Source: Terebella lapidaria (Eukaryota > Annelida > Polychaeta > Terebellida > Terebellidae). From it: a stretch of DNA of 64,000 bases. Position numbers and translations under genes: made by a program. The notes under the pieces were generated by a model. The model was not told the origin of the DNA, ran no database searches, and worked only from the letters and a program-made list of their open reading frames with translations. Numbering within the stretch: position 1 is the stretch's first letter; each line of letters starts with the position of its first letter. Below are positions 48,496 through 58,690 of this stretch, one piece after another. The stretch covers positions 23,368,481 through 23,432,480 of the forward strand of contig OX424561.1 in the NCBI GenBank assembly GCA_949152475.1, in the 5' to 3' direction.

Positions 48496-51294
48496 ATGGC
48501 TGACAAACCCGGAGACGACCGGGAAAATAGCGACCCAGGTGACAATCGGCCCCGCACAGTTAAGCTGGACGGCGATAACATCACCGTCCAAGTGATCGAC
48601 ACCGGGGATGAATCGGATCATCCTATAGTCGTCCCCGACAACGAAGTTTCGTCCGGCCCCGACTCGCAGCCTGAACAGCGCGATCCAGTCACGCTCAGTG
48701 ACACGGCAAGCGGATCAGAAAAGGGAGCGCGACCCAAAACGGCCCGGAGCAAGCTAGCGCAACGAGGAGAGCGCCATACACCGAGCCCGACTCCGGATGA
48801 TATCTTCAATATCGACCCCGAACGCTTCCGCCGACTCGAGGAGGGCGGAAGTATCGTCCAGCGTGCGATTGAGGCACGACAAGCGGCCCAAGAAGCTCAA
48901 CGAGTCGCCACCGCGAGCCGCCAACCCGACCCAGCAAATCAGGTGATCGCCCCGATCGCTCCGGCCCCGACTTCACCCGCTTCCGGTTCAGCGGTAGCAC
49001 GACCTGCGGCCTCCCGTTCTCCAAACAAGAGAACTTATACTTCTTTCAAGAAGAAGCATGGAGCGGGAGCCCGATCGACCTCCAGCAGTTCGTCACGCTC
49101 CAGCGGCGGATCTGCTATTACGGCCCCGACCTCGACTTTCCGTCGGCAAGTGGCGGAATTAATGGAATTGGTGCCACCTCCCGTGACACCCTACGGAACT
49201 CGGCCCATAGACTGGAACAAGGTTCCACTCAGTAAGCGAAATCGGAGCGCTGGATACGGCCACATCCATAACTTCGATGAGCAGTCGACCCTGTCGGAGG
49301 GAAACCTCCTCACATTGGCCCCGCTACAGCGTGGAGACGGTCGATTCGAGTGCCCCTTCTGCATCGGCGAAGAGGAGGGAGCAGGAGAACGACAGTGGTC
49401 CTCCGTGCCACGACGCGGACCTTTTCGGACGGCCCAGAGTCTTGATGCGCACGTGCTAGCGTATCATTTTCCGTTCCTGCGCTACTTCGTGTGTCCGGCC
49501 CGCGACGGCTTCCGGACATTGGCCCAGGAGGAGATGTTCCGGCATCTGTCTCAAGCGACCCCGCAACACGTGACGTCGTTCCCCTTCTACCAGGAAGGAC
49601 GACTATCGGCATCCGGCCCCATGCTCGTCAGGTTCGCGCTACGCTGCAGAGTCGACATGCAGCCGAACCCGAATTATCGACCCCCAAGAGTTCCGGCCAA
49701 CATCCCGATCTTCAGGAGGGATGTCAACACCGTCCTGACGTTCGGCATCTGGCACATGGCGCCAGAGCTCTTTGAGCAGTATCCGCCCAACTCGGCCCCG
49801 GAAGTGCAACAGGTACTCCGTCGACTGGAGTACAATCGTGCTTCGACCCCGGCAGACGAGATTCGGCTTACCCGCATGGTCAGTGACATCGAGACCATGA
49901 ACACGCGGGTTCGAATTCGACGACCCAGTACGATCTTCTTCGTTCGGCCCATAAACTACCAGACGACATCGGTGAGCACGGCGGAGGAGGTCCCGACAAC
50001 GACCACCGGTGTTTCGGCCTCGGCAGTCGTCACGACGGCTTCGTTCGCGACAGTGGTGTCGCCAGCGACAACTCGACCGGTCACCACAGTGACATCCTCG
50101 ACCCCGTCTAGAGCTCGGCCGTCGGATATCATACCCCGGCGGATGGTTGTGGAACGACCCACGGCCTCTAACGTCACGGACTACCGAGTCCGTGAGGGAT
50201 TGGTCCCTCCACCTGAGGAGTATCCGCCACTCCCAAGTCGACCCCTGAATACCACACCGGTATCGTCATCAACCGGCAAGGAGACTCCCGAGCCGAAGAG
50301 TCCAGTTGAGGATCGGCCACCTCCACTCAGGGAGATTGCACCCGGATCTCCTGTACGTGCGACCCCGACACCGTTTTCGACCCCGGAATCTTCACCGGAG
50401 CCTTCACGACGGATGGTGGAACCCGTCCCGCTCCCGCCGTACCTCACGGAGGAAGTGGAACCTCTGCGTTCCGTTCCGACACGCGGCACCGATCGAGACC
50501 GGCCCCGACTCCAAGTGGACGACCCAGAGCAGCTCGAGTCACTCCACAGAGACCTCGACGAGCGTCTGCCGCTTCATGGATCCGGCGAGTTCGCGGCCGA
50601 TTTCCAGTTCCTGCGGCAACACGGCAGACGTTTGGCGACCCGCTCGCTTCCCGGCCTGCAGGCACTACCCGGCCAGAATCCCGACCTCACAGACTTCCTA
50701 CGGGATGAGGACGCCCAGCGGCTCCCGAACTACCTCGGATTTCACGAGGACTTTTGGACGGCTCGTCTCGAACAGGCCGCCCATAATGCCGACCCCTTGC
50801 TTCTGCCGTCAGAACCGGAGGAGCACCTTCCGACCCTGTCACTCGCCCGCGCTGACGATTTAGCGCACCAGTACTTGCGACTGATTCGTCGGGAGTACCT
50901 GTCGGCCCTGGATCACCACATCAGGCAGGCAGAATATAACGGCCTGTCTGTCGGCTTTGGGATGGGTGCTCTGCACGAGCGCCACCAGCCCACGTTCCCG
51001 GACGCCCTGTCCGAAGAAAATCTACGGCTTCGAGTCCGTGTGACTCAGTTGGAGGACCAAGTCGCCCACCAACGACAGGAAATCACTCGGCTTCGAGCGA
51101 CTTCGACCCCGACGCCATCGGAGGCACAAGCTCCGTCGACCCCGACCACACCGACCATCCCGGGGGAGTTGTTGGCCACGATCGTGTCCATCCTGCCCAG
51201 ACTACCCCCGGACGAACAGCTACAGCTGATGCGGCAGGCATCGCCAGCGGCCCCGCCTCCTCCCGCCAGCAGGCGTGAACGGGAGGACAAGTAA
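48496..51294 (+). CDS. ORF3 of the LTR retrotransposon, unknown function
   Basis: 932 codons opening with a strong start context (AGCATGG). I do not recognise the protein. An acidic then Ser/Pro-rich N-terminal third is followed by a folded-looking middle with a first Cys/His cluster (C286-x2-C289 ... H319-x4-H324) and a second (C333 ... HLSQATPQH near 354-361). Then come a Thr/Pro/Ser-rich linker (about 480-690), a helical Leu/Arg-rich segment (about 690-820) and a heptad-like stretch ENLRLRVRVTQLEDQVAHQR near 840-865. There is no signal peptide and no membrane segment, so it is not an obvious envelope protein. A nucleic-acid-binding or Gag-like accessory role is plausible. Confidence 0.75.
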   Translation: MADKPGDDRENSDPGDNRPRTVKLDGDNITVQVIDTGDESDHPIVVPDNEVSSGPDSQPEQRDPVTLSDTASGSEKGARPKTARSKLAQRGERHTPSPTPDDIFNIDPERFRRLEEGGSIVQRAIEARQAAQEAQRVATASRQPDPANQVIAPIAPAPTSPASGSAVARPAASRSPNKRTYTSFKKKHGAGARSTSSSSSRSSGGSAITAPTSTFRRQVAELMELVPPPVTPYGTRPIDWNKVPLSKRNRSAGYGHIHNFDEQSTLSEGNLLTLAPLQRGDGRFECPFCIGEEEGAGERQWSSVPRRGPFRTAQSLDAHVLAYHFPFLRYFVCPARDGFRTLAQEEMFRHLSQATPQHVTSFPFYQEGRLSASGPMLVRFALRCRVDMQPNPNYRPPRVPANIPIFRRDVNTVLTFGIWHMAPELFEQYPPNSAPEVQQVLRRLEYNRASTPADEIRLTRMVSDIETMNTRVRIRRPSTIFFVRPINYQTTSVSTAEEVPTTTTGVSASAVVTTASFATVVSPATTRPVTTVTSSTPSRARPSDIIPRRMVVERPTASNVTDYRVREGLVPPPEEYPPLPSRPLNTTPVSSSTGKETPEPKSPVEDRPPPLREIAPGSPVRATPTPFSTPESSPEPSRRMVEPVPLPPYLTEEVEPLRSVPTRGTDRDRPRLQVDDPEQLESLHRDLDERLPLHGSGEFAADFQFLRQHGRRLATRSLPGLQALPGQNPDLTDFLRDEDAQRLPNYLGFHEDFWTARLEQAAHNADPLLLPSEPEEHLPTLSLARADDLAHQYLRLIRREYLSALDHHIRQAEYNGLSVGFGMGALHERHQPTFPDALSEENLRLRVRVTQLEDQVAHQRQEITRLRATSTPTPSEAQAPSTPTTPTIPGELLATIVSILPRLPPDEQLQLMRQASPAAPPPPASRREREDK

Positions 51295-51806
51295 ATACGA
51301 CCCCGAACTGTTCGGCCCCTTTGATGCGGCCCCGAGTGACCAAACAATTCTGGTCACGGCATATATATATTGTAAATAGTGTACATATACATTTAATATC
51401 CTAGTCATGGCTTTTTGTTTTTATACATGTAATTTTAGTTAAATTTAATCTACATTTTATTTCAGTTCATTAGACTCTTAAAGTTATAGTTCCGTTTCGC
51501 TTCGAAGCGTCGAGGAGTTTTGTTTATCATTCCATCTTTAACATTCCATTTCTCATCAGTCATTGTTATGAATGTATTTGTATATGTATCATCGTAGAGA
51601 CTGCTGACGGACTGACTGCTGACGTTTATTTTGACAGTTAGGAATTTTTATTGTATGAAGTGTTTTCTCATTTCGCGCGGCGTGTGTGTGTGAGTGCTTT
51701 TGGGTTTGACCTTTAGGACTTTTTAGCTTTTTATTGTTTAGTTTTTGGCGACGGTAGGGTCCGGGAAGGGTAATCCCGAGGGCGTAGGATTAATGAAGGG
51801 GTGTTA
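51295..51806 (+). other. 3' non-coding part of the LTR retrotransposon
   Basis: An AT-rich half-kilobase ending in a purine-rich stretch (AATGAAGGGG, 51793-51802) close to the 3' LTR, the likely polypurine tract. Confidence 0.6.
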
Positions 51807-52540
51807 TGTAGTAATTTTAGCGACTGTTACTCCCGTCCCTCCCGCGCACTACACATTTCCACAACAAACATTCATTCTACATGACTTACATACAGGACAA
51901 GTACACACTATACGATCACAAGCATAAACTCCATGTAGTCATGGTTACATACACAGGTCAAACCACGCACCTGCGGCCCCGCTAGCTCAGTACACTCGGC
52001 CCCGTTTACTCGACCTTGACCTTCACATGCACTGACTTCTAAACATAGAACTTGACACACATACTCCATACATCACGTGCACACATACAGGCATTCCAAG
52101 TATTGACACGAGCCGGGGAAACCCACTTTCCCGGTGACATCAGCGCATTGCACCACACATTCAACCTATCACAACACCGCTTACACTTGGCGGGAAATTA
52201 CACAGCCACATGGTCCCTCGGCCCCGGTCTACTGCGCAGAAGTGTAGTGTAAATCCCAGTGGCAGGACGTATATACAAGAAGCTCCTGTGAGACTGTCGA
52301 TATTAATATATATAATCTATCGGATATATGTGCAAGTTGTGTAAAGGACTATACTAGGGATATAGAAACATAGACTGGGATATCACCCGACGTAGGTGAG
52401 AGTGCGACCCTGATTGTGCGTGATTGATCATCAGTCTTTATCACCACAATAAACAGTTAAATTGAAACTGCCGGCTTATTGTATCACACGACGACCCAGT
52501 TAAACCGGCTTGATATCGGCCGTGAACGATATTCTTCACA
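51807..52540 (+). repeat. 3' LTR
   Basis: 734 bp, read as identical to the 5' LTR, and followed by the ATTA target duplication. Confidence 0.93.
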
Positions 52541-52793
52541 ATTATAATATGAAATCAATGATGAAAACACAGAGAAAACTTTCCGAAACGCAACATGCCA
52601 AGCGCAAGTGCTTCGGAATGTTACGGGCAGGTTTTGCAAGTGGTGCAATTGGGCCCCTGTGCGATGTCATCGCCATGTAATCATTCGCCTGCATGATTAA
52701 CATGGATAGCAAAACGGGAAATGCGGCCAACCGACCGCGTCCCGGTGAATAGAGTCACGACTCACCGCAAGAAAGATACATCGATCCTCTTCC

Positions 52794-53402
52794 AATGGTC
52801 CTATTCACAGAATTTCCCGCCACTGGTCACGAGAGTGCCGACCAATCACAGCTGCGCGCAGTAACGGTAATAAACAAATCCGCAGTGTTCAGTTTATCGC
52901 ACATTCTCTCATCATAGACGGCAATACAGATTATATTTAACCTAGATGTCCCATTTTCTGCAACAAGGCTGTATGGAGATAAGGGTTTCTTAGCCAGTTG
53001 ATCACCAAAAACGGACGATGCGAGTTTGGTCAGAATGTCAACACAGTATTGAGGAAATCCCAGTAAGGGAAACACGTGCGAGTGACCATGGTGATCCTCG
53101 CGCTGTGTATGTAAACAAATAGTTCTGGCTACTTAGTAAAATGATTTTACGGGCAATGTTGGTCTCAACGGGGGAATGGATGGGTTTACGGGTACTTTTT
53201 CTCGATATATATGCGATTGTTACATAATGTCAGGTTTCTTTTTGGCCCGAACACTATATCATGCGTGTCACACGACATTATGAGTGGTTTTGCTACACGT
53301 GGTCAAGCTGGGATTTCCCCCAGATTTCCGAAGATTGCGCGCAGCTGCGATTGGTCAGTTTGAACTACGTAGTTTGAGGAGGGGTCTGTGAATAGGACCA
53401 TT
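52794..53402. mobile_element. 609-bp MITE-like element
   Basis: AATGGTCCTATTCACAGA at the left is mirrored by TCTGTGAATAGGACCATT at the right. Subterminal GACCAATCACAGCTGCGCGC and GCGCGCAGCTGCGATTGGTC are also inverted. No ORF and no clear target duplication. Confidence 0.75.
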
Positions 53403-53499
53403 TTCACTCTCATCTTACCACTGGATTAAAAGAGTTAAAATACACTGGCAAAATATTAGACAGTTTTACAACACACATAATATATGCTGGTATGTGCCC

Positions 53500-54530
53500 A
53501 AATGGTATGTGCCAATATATATAAGCATATATCATTTCCTATATGTCTACAATTGATTCCAAAGCTGTGAAGTCGATAATAAGCGAGATATTAGCCGTTT
53601 TATGCTGACCTTGAAAATAAGTTCAAGGTCATCAGAATATTCGGCGTATATCATTTCTTGTATGTTCACAATTGATTCCTAGGCTGTAAAGTCGAAAATA
53701 AGTGAGACATTAAGCCAATTTTTTGCTCTGACATTGAAAATAAGGTCAAAGGTCGACTTCAAGGTCATGAGAATATTCAGCATATATCATTTGCTATATG
53801 TCTACAATTGGTTCCAAAACTGTGAAGTCGAAAATAAGCGAGATATTAACCGTTTTATGCTGACCTTGAAAATAAGGTCCAAGGTCTTCAGAAGATTCGG
53901 CGTTTATCATTTCCTATATGTCCACAATTGATATCTAAACTGTGAAGTCGATAATAAGCTAGATATTAGCCATTTTGTGCTCTGACCTTGAAAATGAGGT
54001 CAAAGGTCAAATTCAAGGTCACGAAAATATTCAGCAGATATCATTTCCTATATGTCCACAATTGATCTCTAATCTCAATATTAAGTGAGATATTAGGCAT
54101 AATGTGTCACATTATAAAGCATAGGGGAAATCAACATGGGATAGTCCCATCTGGGCCAAATTTTGGCCAAAATGGCCCACTTCGAGAGATTCAAGGGCAA
54201 CGAAACTTATACGCATCATAGGGGTAAATATGAGGAGTCTCATGCATCAAAAAGTTACTGACCGGATTTTGAGAAAACGACTGTCAAAGTAAAAAAAATT
54301 GACTGTTTTTTGTCGAAAATGGCCGCCATTTTGGAAAAAATAGTGAAAAATTAAAACAAATAATAAATACCTCCCTCCTGAAATATTTTTGGGCATTTTT
54401 GTGCAAAATTACAGAAAGATTCGACCGTAAAATGTAAAGATAAAAATGTAGATGGACGACGACGACGGACGACGGACGCAACGCCACGGCAACAAGTTAT
54501 TGGACCAAAGGTTCGGAATCCTAAAAATAC
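53500..54530 (-). mobile_element. Dispersed non-autonomous repeat with terminal hairpin (copy 3)
   Basis: Four half-site units (ATATCATTTCCTATATGTCC ... AAGGTCAAAGGTCAAATTCA) lead into GGCCGCCATTTTGGAAAAAA, CCTCCCTCCTGAAATATTTT, AAAGATAAAAATGTAGATGG and GACGACGACGGACG. The end is a degraded palindrome near 54495-54522 (TTATTGGACCAAAGGTTCGG) and AAAAA. Confidence 0.7.
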
Positions 54531-55800
54531 CTTCTTTGCCTTAAATTTTAGAAACAAAATCTGTTCCATTTTGCTGTACCCGTGTGTCCTGATATTTGAG
54601 TCAGCAGAAATACATAAGACCAATGGCTCAATAGGTAATGGAGCGTGACGAGGTCACTTCAAGCATGAGTGGCTACATGTCAACTGCAATTTGTCACTTG
54701 GCAATACTCAAGATACTGCACATTCATGCATGTACACAAGATTTAATCCCGTCTTTTTGCAATCAATGAAGCGAGCAAAACTTCTCTCAATATTTCACAG
54801 TTAAGCTCAACTCCAATACTACAAACACATCGCTCCAATATTCGCATGCAGCTCTCCATTACCTATTGGTAATGAAGAGATAGACAATAGAGTGACTTCA
54901 CTCTATTTATTTCTCGAAGGTATCCCCACACAGGGGCATAAGAGGAAACAAGTGCGAAAAAGAGCTACAATCGGTTACAAATATAATTGTGGCCAACCGA
55001 ACATACAGGGTAATATGGAGACATAAACATGATAAACAAATTGGGCCCAAGTATCATATCCTGCGCCTTCCTCTATATTCAATGAGGATTAAAAAGGTGT
55101 GAGACGGATTAAATGGTATGTTTTCAGTGGACGAGTAGTATTAAGGAGCAGTGTACGGTACTTGGGCCACAAATGGCATGACAAAAATGCAACAATACAA
55201 GGCGAGTCTATTCTTTTCCAGAGACGCGACACTGAACCGTTTATCCGACTTAGTTCTCGGTTCCCCCTCAACTCAACTAAATCTCCGCCGGCATATGCAC
55301 CTGCGAGTAGTAATCTGCGTGTACAACTATACCGTCACACTTCAACAGTGTTTAGGAAACAGAGGGCGACACTGTCTACATTTGTGATGAACTTTGTCCC
55401 CATTATTATATCATGAGAATAGAAGTACATGTCCACTTGCTGTTCTCGGAATTTTCAACGATATATAGAACACGGTATTTACCAAATTTTGATGTCTGCA
55501 TCTAATGAATGGTTTGCATGATAATGATGAATATATATTAATCCCGGATTATGAATGAATCATGAATACAAATAGGGTTTTAGATTCACGACCATGCCCA
55601 CTGCTTGTGCTACCACCTTTCAGTGTCTTGGTGGATTTAGAATTGGGGCTCAACAGTAAAACCTTCTCATCTACATTATATTGGCCTCGACCAAGGTTCC
55701 ATGGCATCAAACGAATTAGTATTCGGCAATGATGAAAACGACCCGCTAGTACGCAAACAAACGCGTCTTGTTTGAGCAGATGTAGTTTGTACACTCGCGG
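54531..55800. other. Intronic DNA, one short inverted pair
   Basis: CAATAGGTAATGGAG (54629-54643) is exactly inverted at 54854-54868, which may mark a 240-bp mini-element. No gene is seen in the rest. Confidence 0.4.
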
Positions 55801-55830
55801 TTGTTGTTTTTACACGCAGTAGATTATATT

Positions 55831-55893
55831 GCAGTAGATTATTGGAAAGAATAATCTACTGCAATATTCTACTGGGAACCGTCTCCCAGTAGA
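55831..55893. repeat. Two adjacent perfect hairpins
   Basis: GCAGTAGATTATT-GGAAAG-AATAATCTACTGC (55831-55862) is a 13-bp perfect stem with a 6-base loop. TCTACTGGGA-ACCGTC-TCCCAGTAGA (55868-55893) is a 10-bp perfect stem with a 6-base loop. Both use the word CAGTAGA, which also occurs just outside on both sides. Confidence 0.85.
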
Positions 55894-55975
55894 TTCTGAA
55901 AAATAAACTACTGCAAAGAACAATAGAACCGTGGATTAACACCCCCCAACATCTCGCACATTTTGATAACTTTGT

Positions 55976-56495
55976 TATAGAGTCAAATTCATCTGTCAGT
56001 GAAACACGCTTTTTGGCGATAATTTTGTTATGGATTATCGTATCAACTTGAAATTTTGTGTGTCTTAATTAGGTATCATGCCGTAATTTTTCACCGAGTT
56101 TCAGTCCAAAATGGGATCAAACAAATTCCAACAAATTCATGTCTTTCATGATGTTTATGCCAGTACAGAATTAATTTATTGCTTTGATTTGACGTCGGAA
56201 GGCATAGTCGCAGTGTATTTTAAGTAAACATGTTTATTTTGAATCAGTATATAACTCAAACATCAAATGAAAATCGTTTTTGTGTGCAGACCCTGAAATT
56301 CCATTGTGGGGCTGAAATTTAACATTGGGGTAGATTACCAACTTTTTCAATTTTTGAGATAGAACTCTGAAATTCGGTTAAAAATTACGGCATGATACCC
56401 AATTAAGACACTCAAAATTTCAAGTTGATTCGATTATCCAAAACAAAACTATGGCCAAAAAGCGTGTTTCACTGACAGATGAACTTTAGAGTATA
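55976..56495. mobile_element. 520-bp MITE, TA-type termini
   Basis: The ends TATAGAGTCAAATTCATCTG and CAGATGAACTTTAGAGTATA are mirror copies, and inverted similarity extends about 110-130 bp inward (TCAACTTGAAATTTTG, TATCATGCCGTAATTTTT). TA at both ends suggests a Tc1/mariner-mobilised MITE. It lies 79 bp before QPCT exon 2. Confidence 0.8.
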
Positions 56496-56573
56496 GACAT
56501 ATGCGGAACAATAGAGTCAGTAGCTATATATCATATATTGGACTGACAAATTTAACTGGAATTACCTTTCTAG

Positions 56574-56744
56574 GAAGCCCATGAACCGAAGAAACTCTCG
56601 TTAGATCAGATGGTAAAGGTCGCAAGCTGGTCGGATGACAAGCGGGGTTACTTCCATAGACATGCTTACTTCAAGAAGGATTTGCTACGGCCGATGTTAA
56701 TTGAGCGTCAACCCGGCACGGCTGGCAGTCTCTTCGTACAAGAC
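56574..56744 (+). CDS. QPCT: Glutaminyl-peptide cyclotransferase, exon 2
   Basis: 57 codons between a CTTTCTAG acceptor and a GTGAGT donor, phase 0 at both ends. The region LLRPMLIERQPGTAGSLFVQD corresponds to [20 protein letters not shown] of human QPCT, the start of the mature catalytic domain. QPCT is a secreted or Golgi zinc enzyme that turns N-terminal Gln or Glu of peptides into pyroglutamate. The next exon follows after a 333-bp intron. Confidence 0.93.
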
Positions 56745-57077
56745 GTGAGTAGTGAGGGTTTTTGTGTATTAGTCTTGTTCATTATGCGGGAGAAAAAGTA
56801 GTGACTGATTTGTCCGTGAATTTCCTGTGACGTGTACACATACATTACATTAGGCTGGGAGATATTACACTACTTTCATTACATACCGGAGGAAATTGGG
56901 GGACTGTGGAAGGCGCTTTCGATTTAATACATTTTTTTGTTTAGATAATGGGAAAACACTGAAGTTCTGAGTTCGTAATTATTGCGATATAGCTAACCTT
57001 TCTTGGTGTATTAACGTTCATTTATTGTTGCCGTGTTAGGATCAATTGAATTTTTTCCTGCTTATTATTAATTACAG
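56745..57077 (+). other. QPCT intron 2
   Basis: A 333-bp GT-AG intron, AT-rich, with no other feature seen. Confidence 0.85.
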
Positions 57078-57350
57078 CACATAAAGAGACACATGAACTC
57101 GTACGGTTGGACCCTGGAAGAAGATTCCTTCGAGGATGAAACCCCTTTAGGAAAGAAAGCTTTCAACTCTCTAATTTACACTCAAGATCCATCAGCATCG
57201 AGGAAACTTGTCATAGCCTGTCACCATGACTCAAAAGTCTTCACGGACTTCAAGTTTGTCGCAGCAACCGATTCAGCAGTGCCTTGTGCGATGATGCTAG
57301 ACATGGCGCGGCTCATGAATGACACACTTTGGGGGGCAGGAAATGACAAG
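57078..57350 (+). CDS. QPCT: Glutaminyl-peptide cyclotransferase, exon 3
   Basis: 91 codons, phase 0 to phase 0 (acceptor ATTACAG, donor GTAACT). KLVIACHHDSK aligns with HLVLACHYDSK, and [20 protein letters not shown] with [20 protein letters not shown], of the vertebrate enzyme. The Asp in ATDSAVPC is the first zinc ligand (D159 in human QPCT) and is present. This exon alone identifies the family (M28-like zinc fold). Confidence 0.97.
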
Positions 57351-57871
57351 GTAACTTGTTGTAATGTAGAAAAAAACGATTTAGATTAAAGTGGTGTCAA
57401 CAAGTCCGTACTAGGCGTATTTTTTTGCCAGACAATGATGATCAAGGTCTCTGTATGCAGAAACCCATAAGAGCGCTGCTGTATGTTCAACTCTGTGTAA
57501 AGGGCGGCACACACGGTATGATTGTCATATATGATGCGTCGTATACTACAAATCAAATATGATTCTGACCATATGGGTTGTTCCCGAAACAGATGTCATT
57601 AAACCTATCCTCCTCTGATTGAGTCCAAACTAAAGGCTATTGCAGATATTTGTCACACACAAAATATTAGTCCAATCATTTACTCCAGCAAATATGCAAA
57701 ACTAGTACAATGTAGTAACAAAGGAATCTGGCTGTACGGTTATTGATGAGTTATTGTCTGTCGTCAACTCCTCAGTACACTGAACCATTACAGTCAGTGA
57801 TCATTGAGGTTATAATCAGGTGACAAGTTACCAAGTGACGCAAGTGTGACAATTGTTTTCTATTTACACAG
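57351..57871 (+). other. QPCT intron 3
   Basis: 521-bp GT-AG intron with no repeat of note. Confidence 0.85.
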
Positions 57872-58036
57872 GCACACGACGTAACGCTAGAGTTTATGTT
57901 TTTGGATGGAAACGAGGCCTTTTGGAGATATACTGACGTTGATTCCCTGTACGGGGCCCGCCACCTCGCGGAGAAAATGGTCAACGACATCGTACAAGTC
58001 GGACCGGAGGAGTATATACCCGATATATATACCATC
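57872..58036 (+). CDS. QPCT: Glutaminyl-peptide cyclotransferase, exon 4
   Basis: 55 codons, phase 0 (acceptor TTTACACAG, donor GTGAGT). LEFMFLDGNEAFWRYTDVDS-LYGARHLAEKM aligns with [31 protein letters not shown] of human QPCT. The second Glu, the zinc ligand E202, is kept. The catalytic Glu before it (E201) is Asn here, encoded by AAC. The exons with the catalytic Asp (D248) and the last zinc ligand (H330) are not in the window and should lie to the right of 64000. The splice sites and frame are clean, so this is not an obvious pseudogene. Confidence 0.95.
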
Positions 58037-58355
58037 GTGAGTGCAAAACTGTCAAAAGCTGGAGTAAGGATGCTTATTCAATGCCTACTCATGTACATCA
58101 ATGCAACTTATTACATTGATGTGCATGCATACATCCTACGTTATGTGTTATTCAACTATAAATGATATTACAGGTATATTCACCTCTGTAGTATCGTATT
58201 ACATTCAACACATATTTACATTTAACAAATATATACATTAACAATATAATGGTTAGGTTCAATGTCTGGGTGAGAAGTAATTTCATGCCAAACTTTATCT
58301 TATTATTCACTACAGCTTGGGAATCAATTGTGGACATATGAGAAATGATATGAGC
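58037..58355 (+). other. Start of QPCT intron 4
   Basis: No exon seen. The intron extends at least to the right edge of the window. Confidence 0.6.
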
Positions 58356-58690
58356 TGAATATTCTCATGACATTGAATGTGACCTTTGACCTTATTTTCA
58401 AGGTCAAAGCACAAAATGGCTAATATCTCGCTTATTATCGACTTTACAGCTTAGGAATCAATTGCGGACATACAGGAAATGATATATGTCGAACACTCTG
58501 ATGAACTTGAAATTGACCTTTGACCTAATTTTCAAGGTCAAAGCACAAAATGGCTATTATCTCGCTTATTATCGACTTTACAGCTTAGAAATCAAATGTG
58601 GATATATAGGAAATGTTAAAAAGCTGAATATACTTGTAACCTTGAAGTTACCAGACCTTCGGTCCGATCACCTATTGGCTAGCCGGTGAG
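58356..58690 (+). repeat. Nuclear-receptor half-site repeat, two units plus hairpin
   Basis: Two units of the 134-bp family (TGACCTTTGACCTTATTTTC, TCAAGGTCA, ATCTCGCTTATTATCGACTT). A palindrome of the AGGTTACC-GGTCCGATAACC family follows at about 58646-58673 (AGTTACCAGACCTTCGGTCC). The stretch 58691-58945 has nothing recognisable. Confidence 0.65.

Larger units (their letters stand above)
39159..52540 (+). mobile_element. Ty3/gypsy-type LTR retrotransposon with a third ORF, 13.4 kb
   Basis: The parts in order are 5' LTR, primer-binding-like site, gag, pol (protease, RT, RNase H, integrase), a 1.45-kb non-coding gap, a 932-codon ORF3, 0.5 kb non-coding and 3' LTR. ATTA stands on both outer sides (39155-39158, 52541-52544). 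The LTRs begin TG, end CA, are both 734 bp and look identical by eye, so the insertion is recent. The element looks whole, and I see no obvious break. It is long for its group because of ORF3 and its flanks. The integrase-after-RNase H order places it in Ty3/gypsy (Metaviridae). It lies in sense orientation in the proposed QPCT intron 1. It carries the dense CGRCCC motif described in the findings. Confidence 0.93.

Noticed and set aside
48496-51294. ORF3 as an env gene.
   Set aside because: No signal peptide, no hydrophobic membrane or fusion segment, no N-glycosylation-rich ectodomain pattern; composition is Pro/Ser/Thr/Arg-rich with Cys/His clusters.
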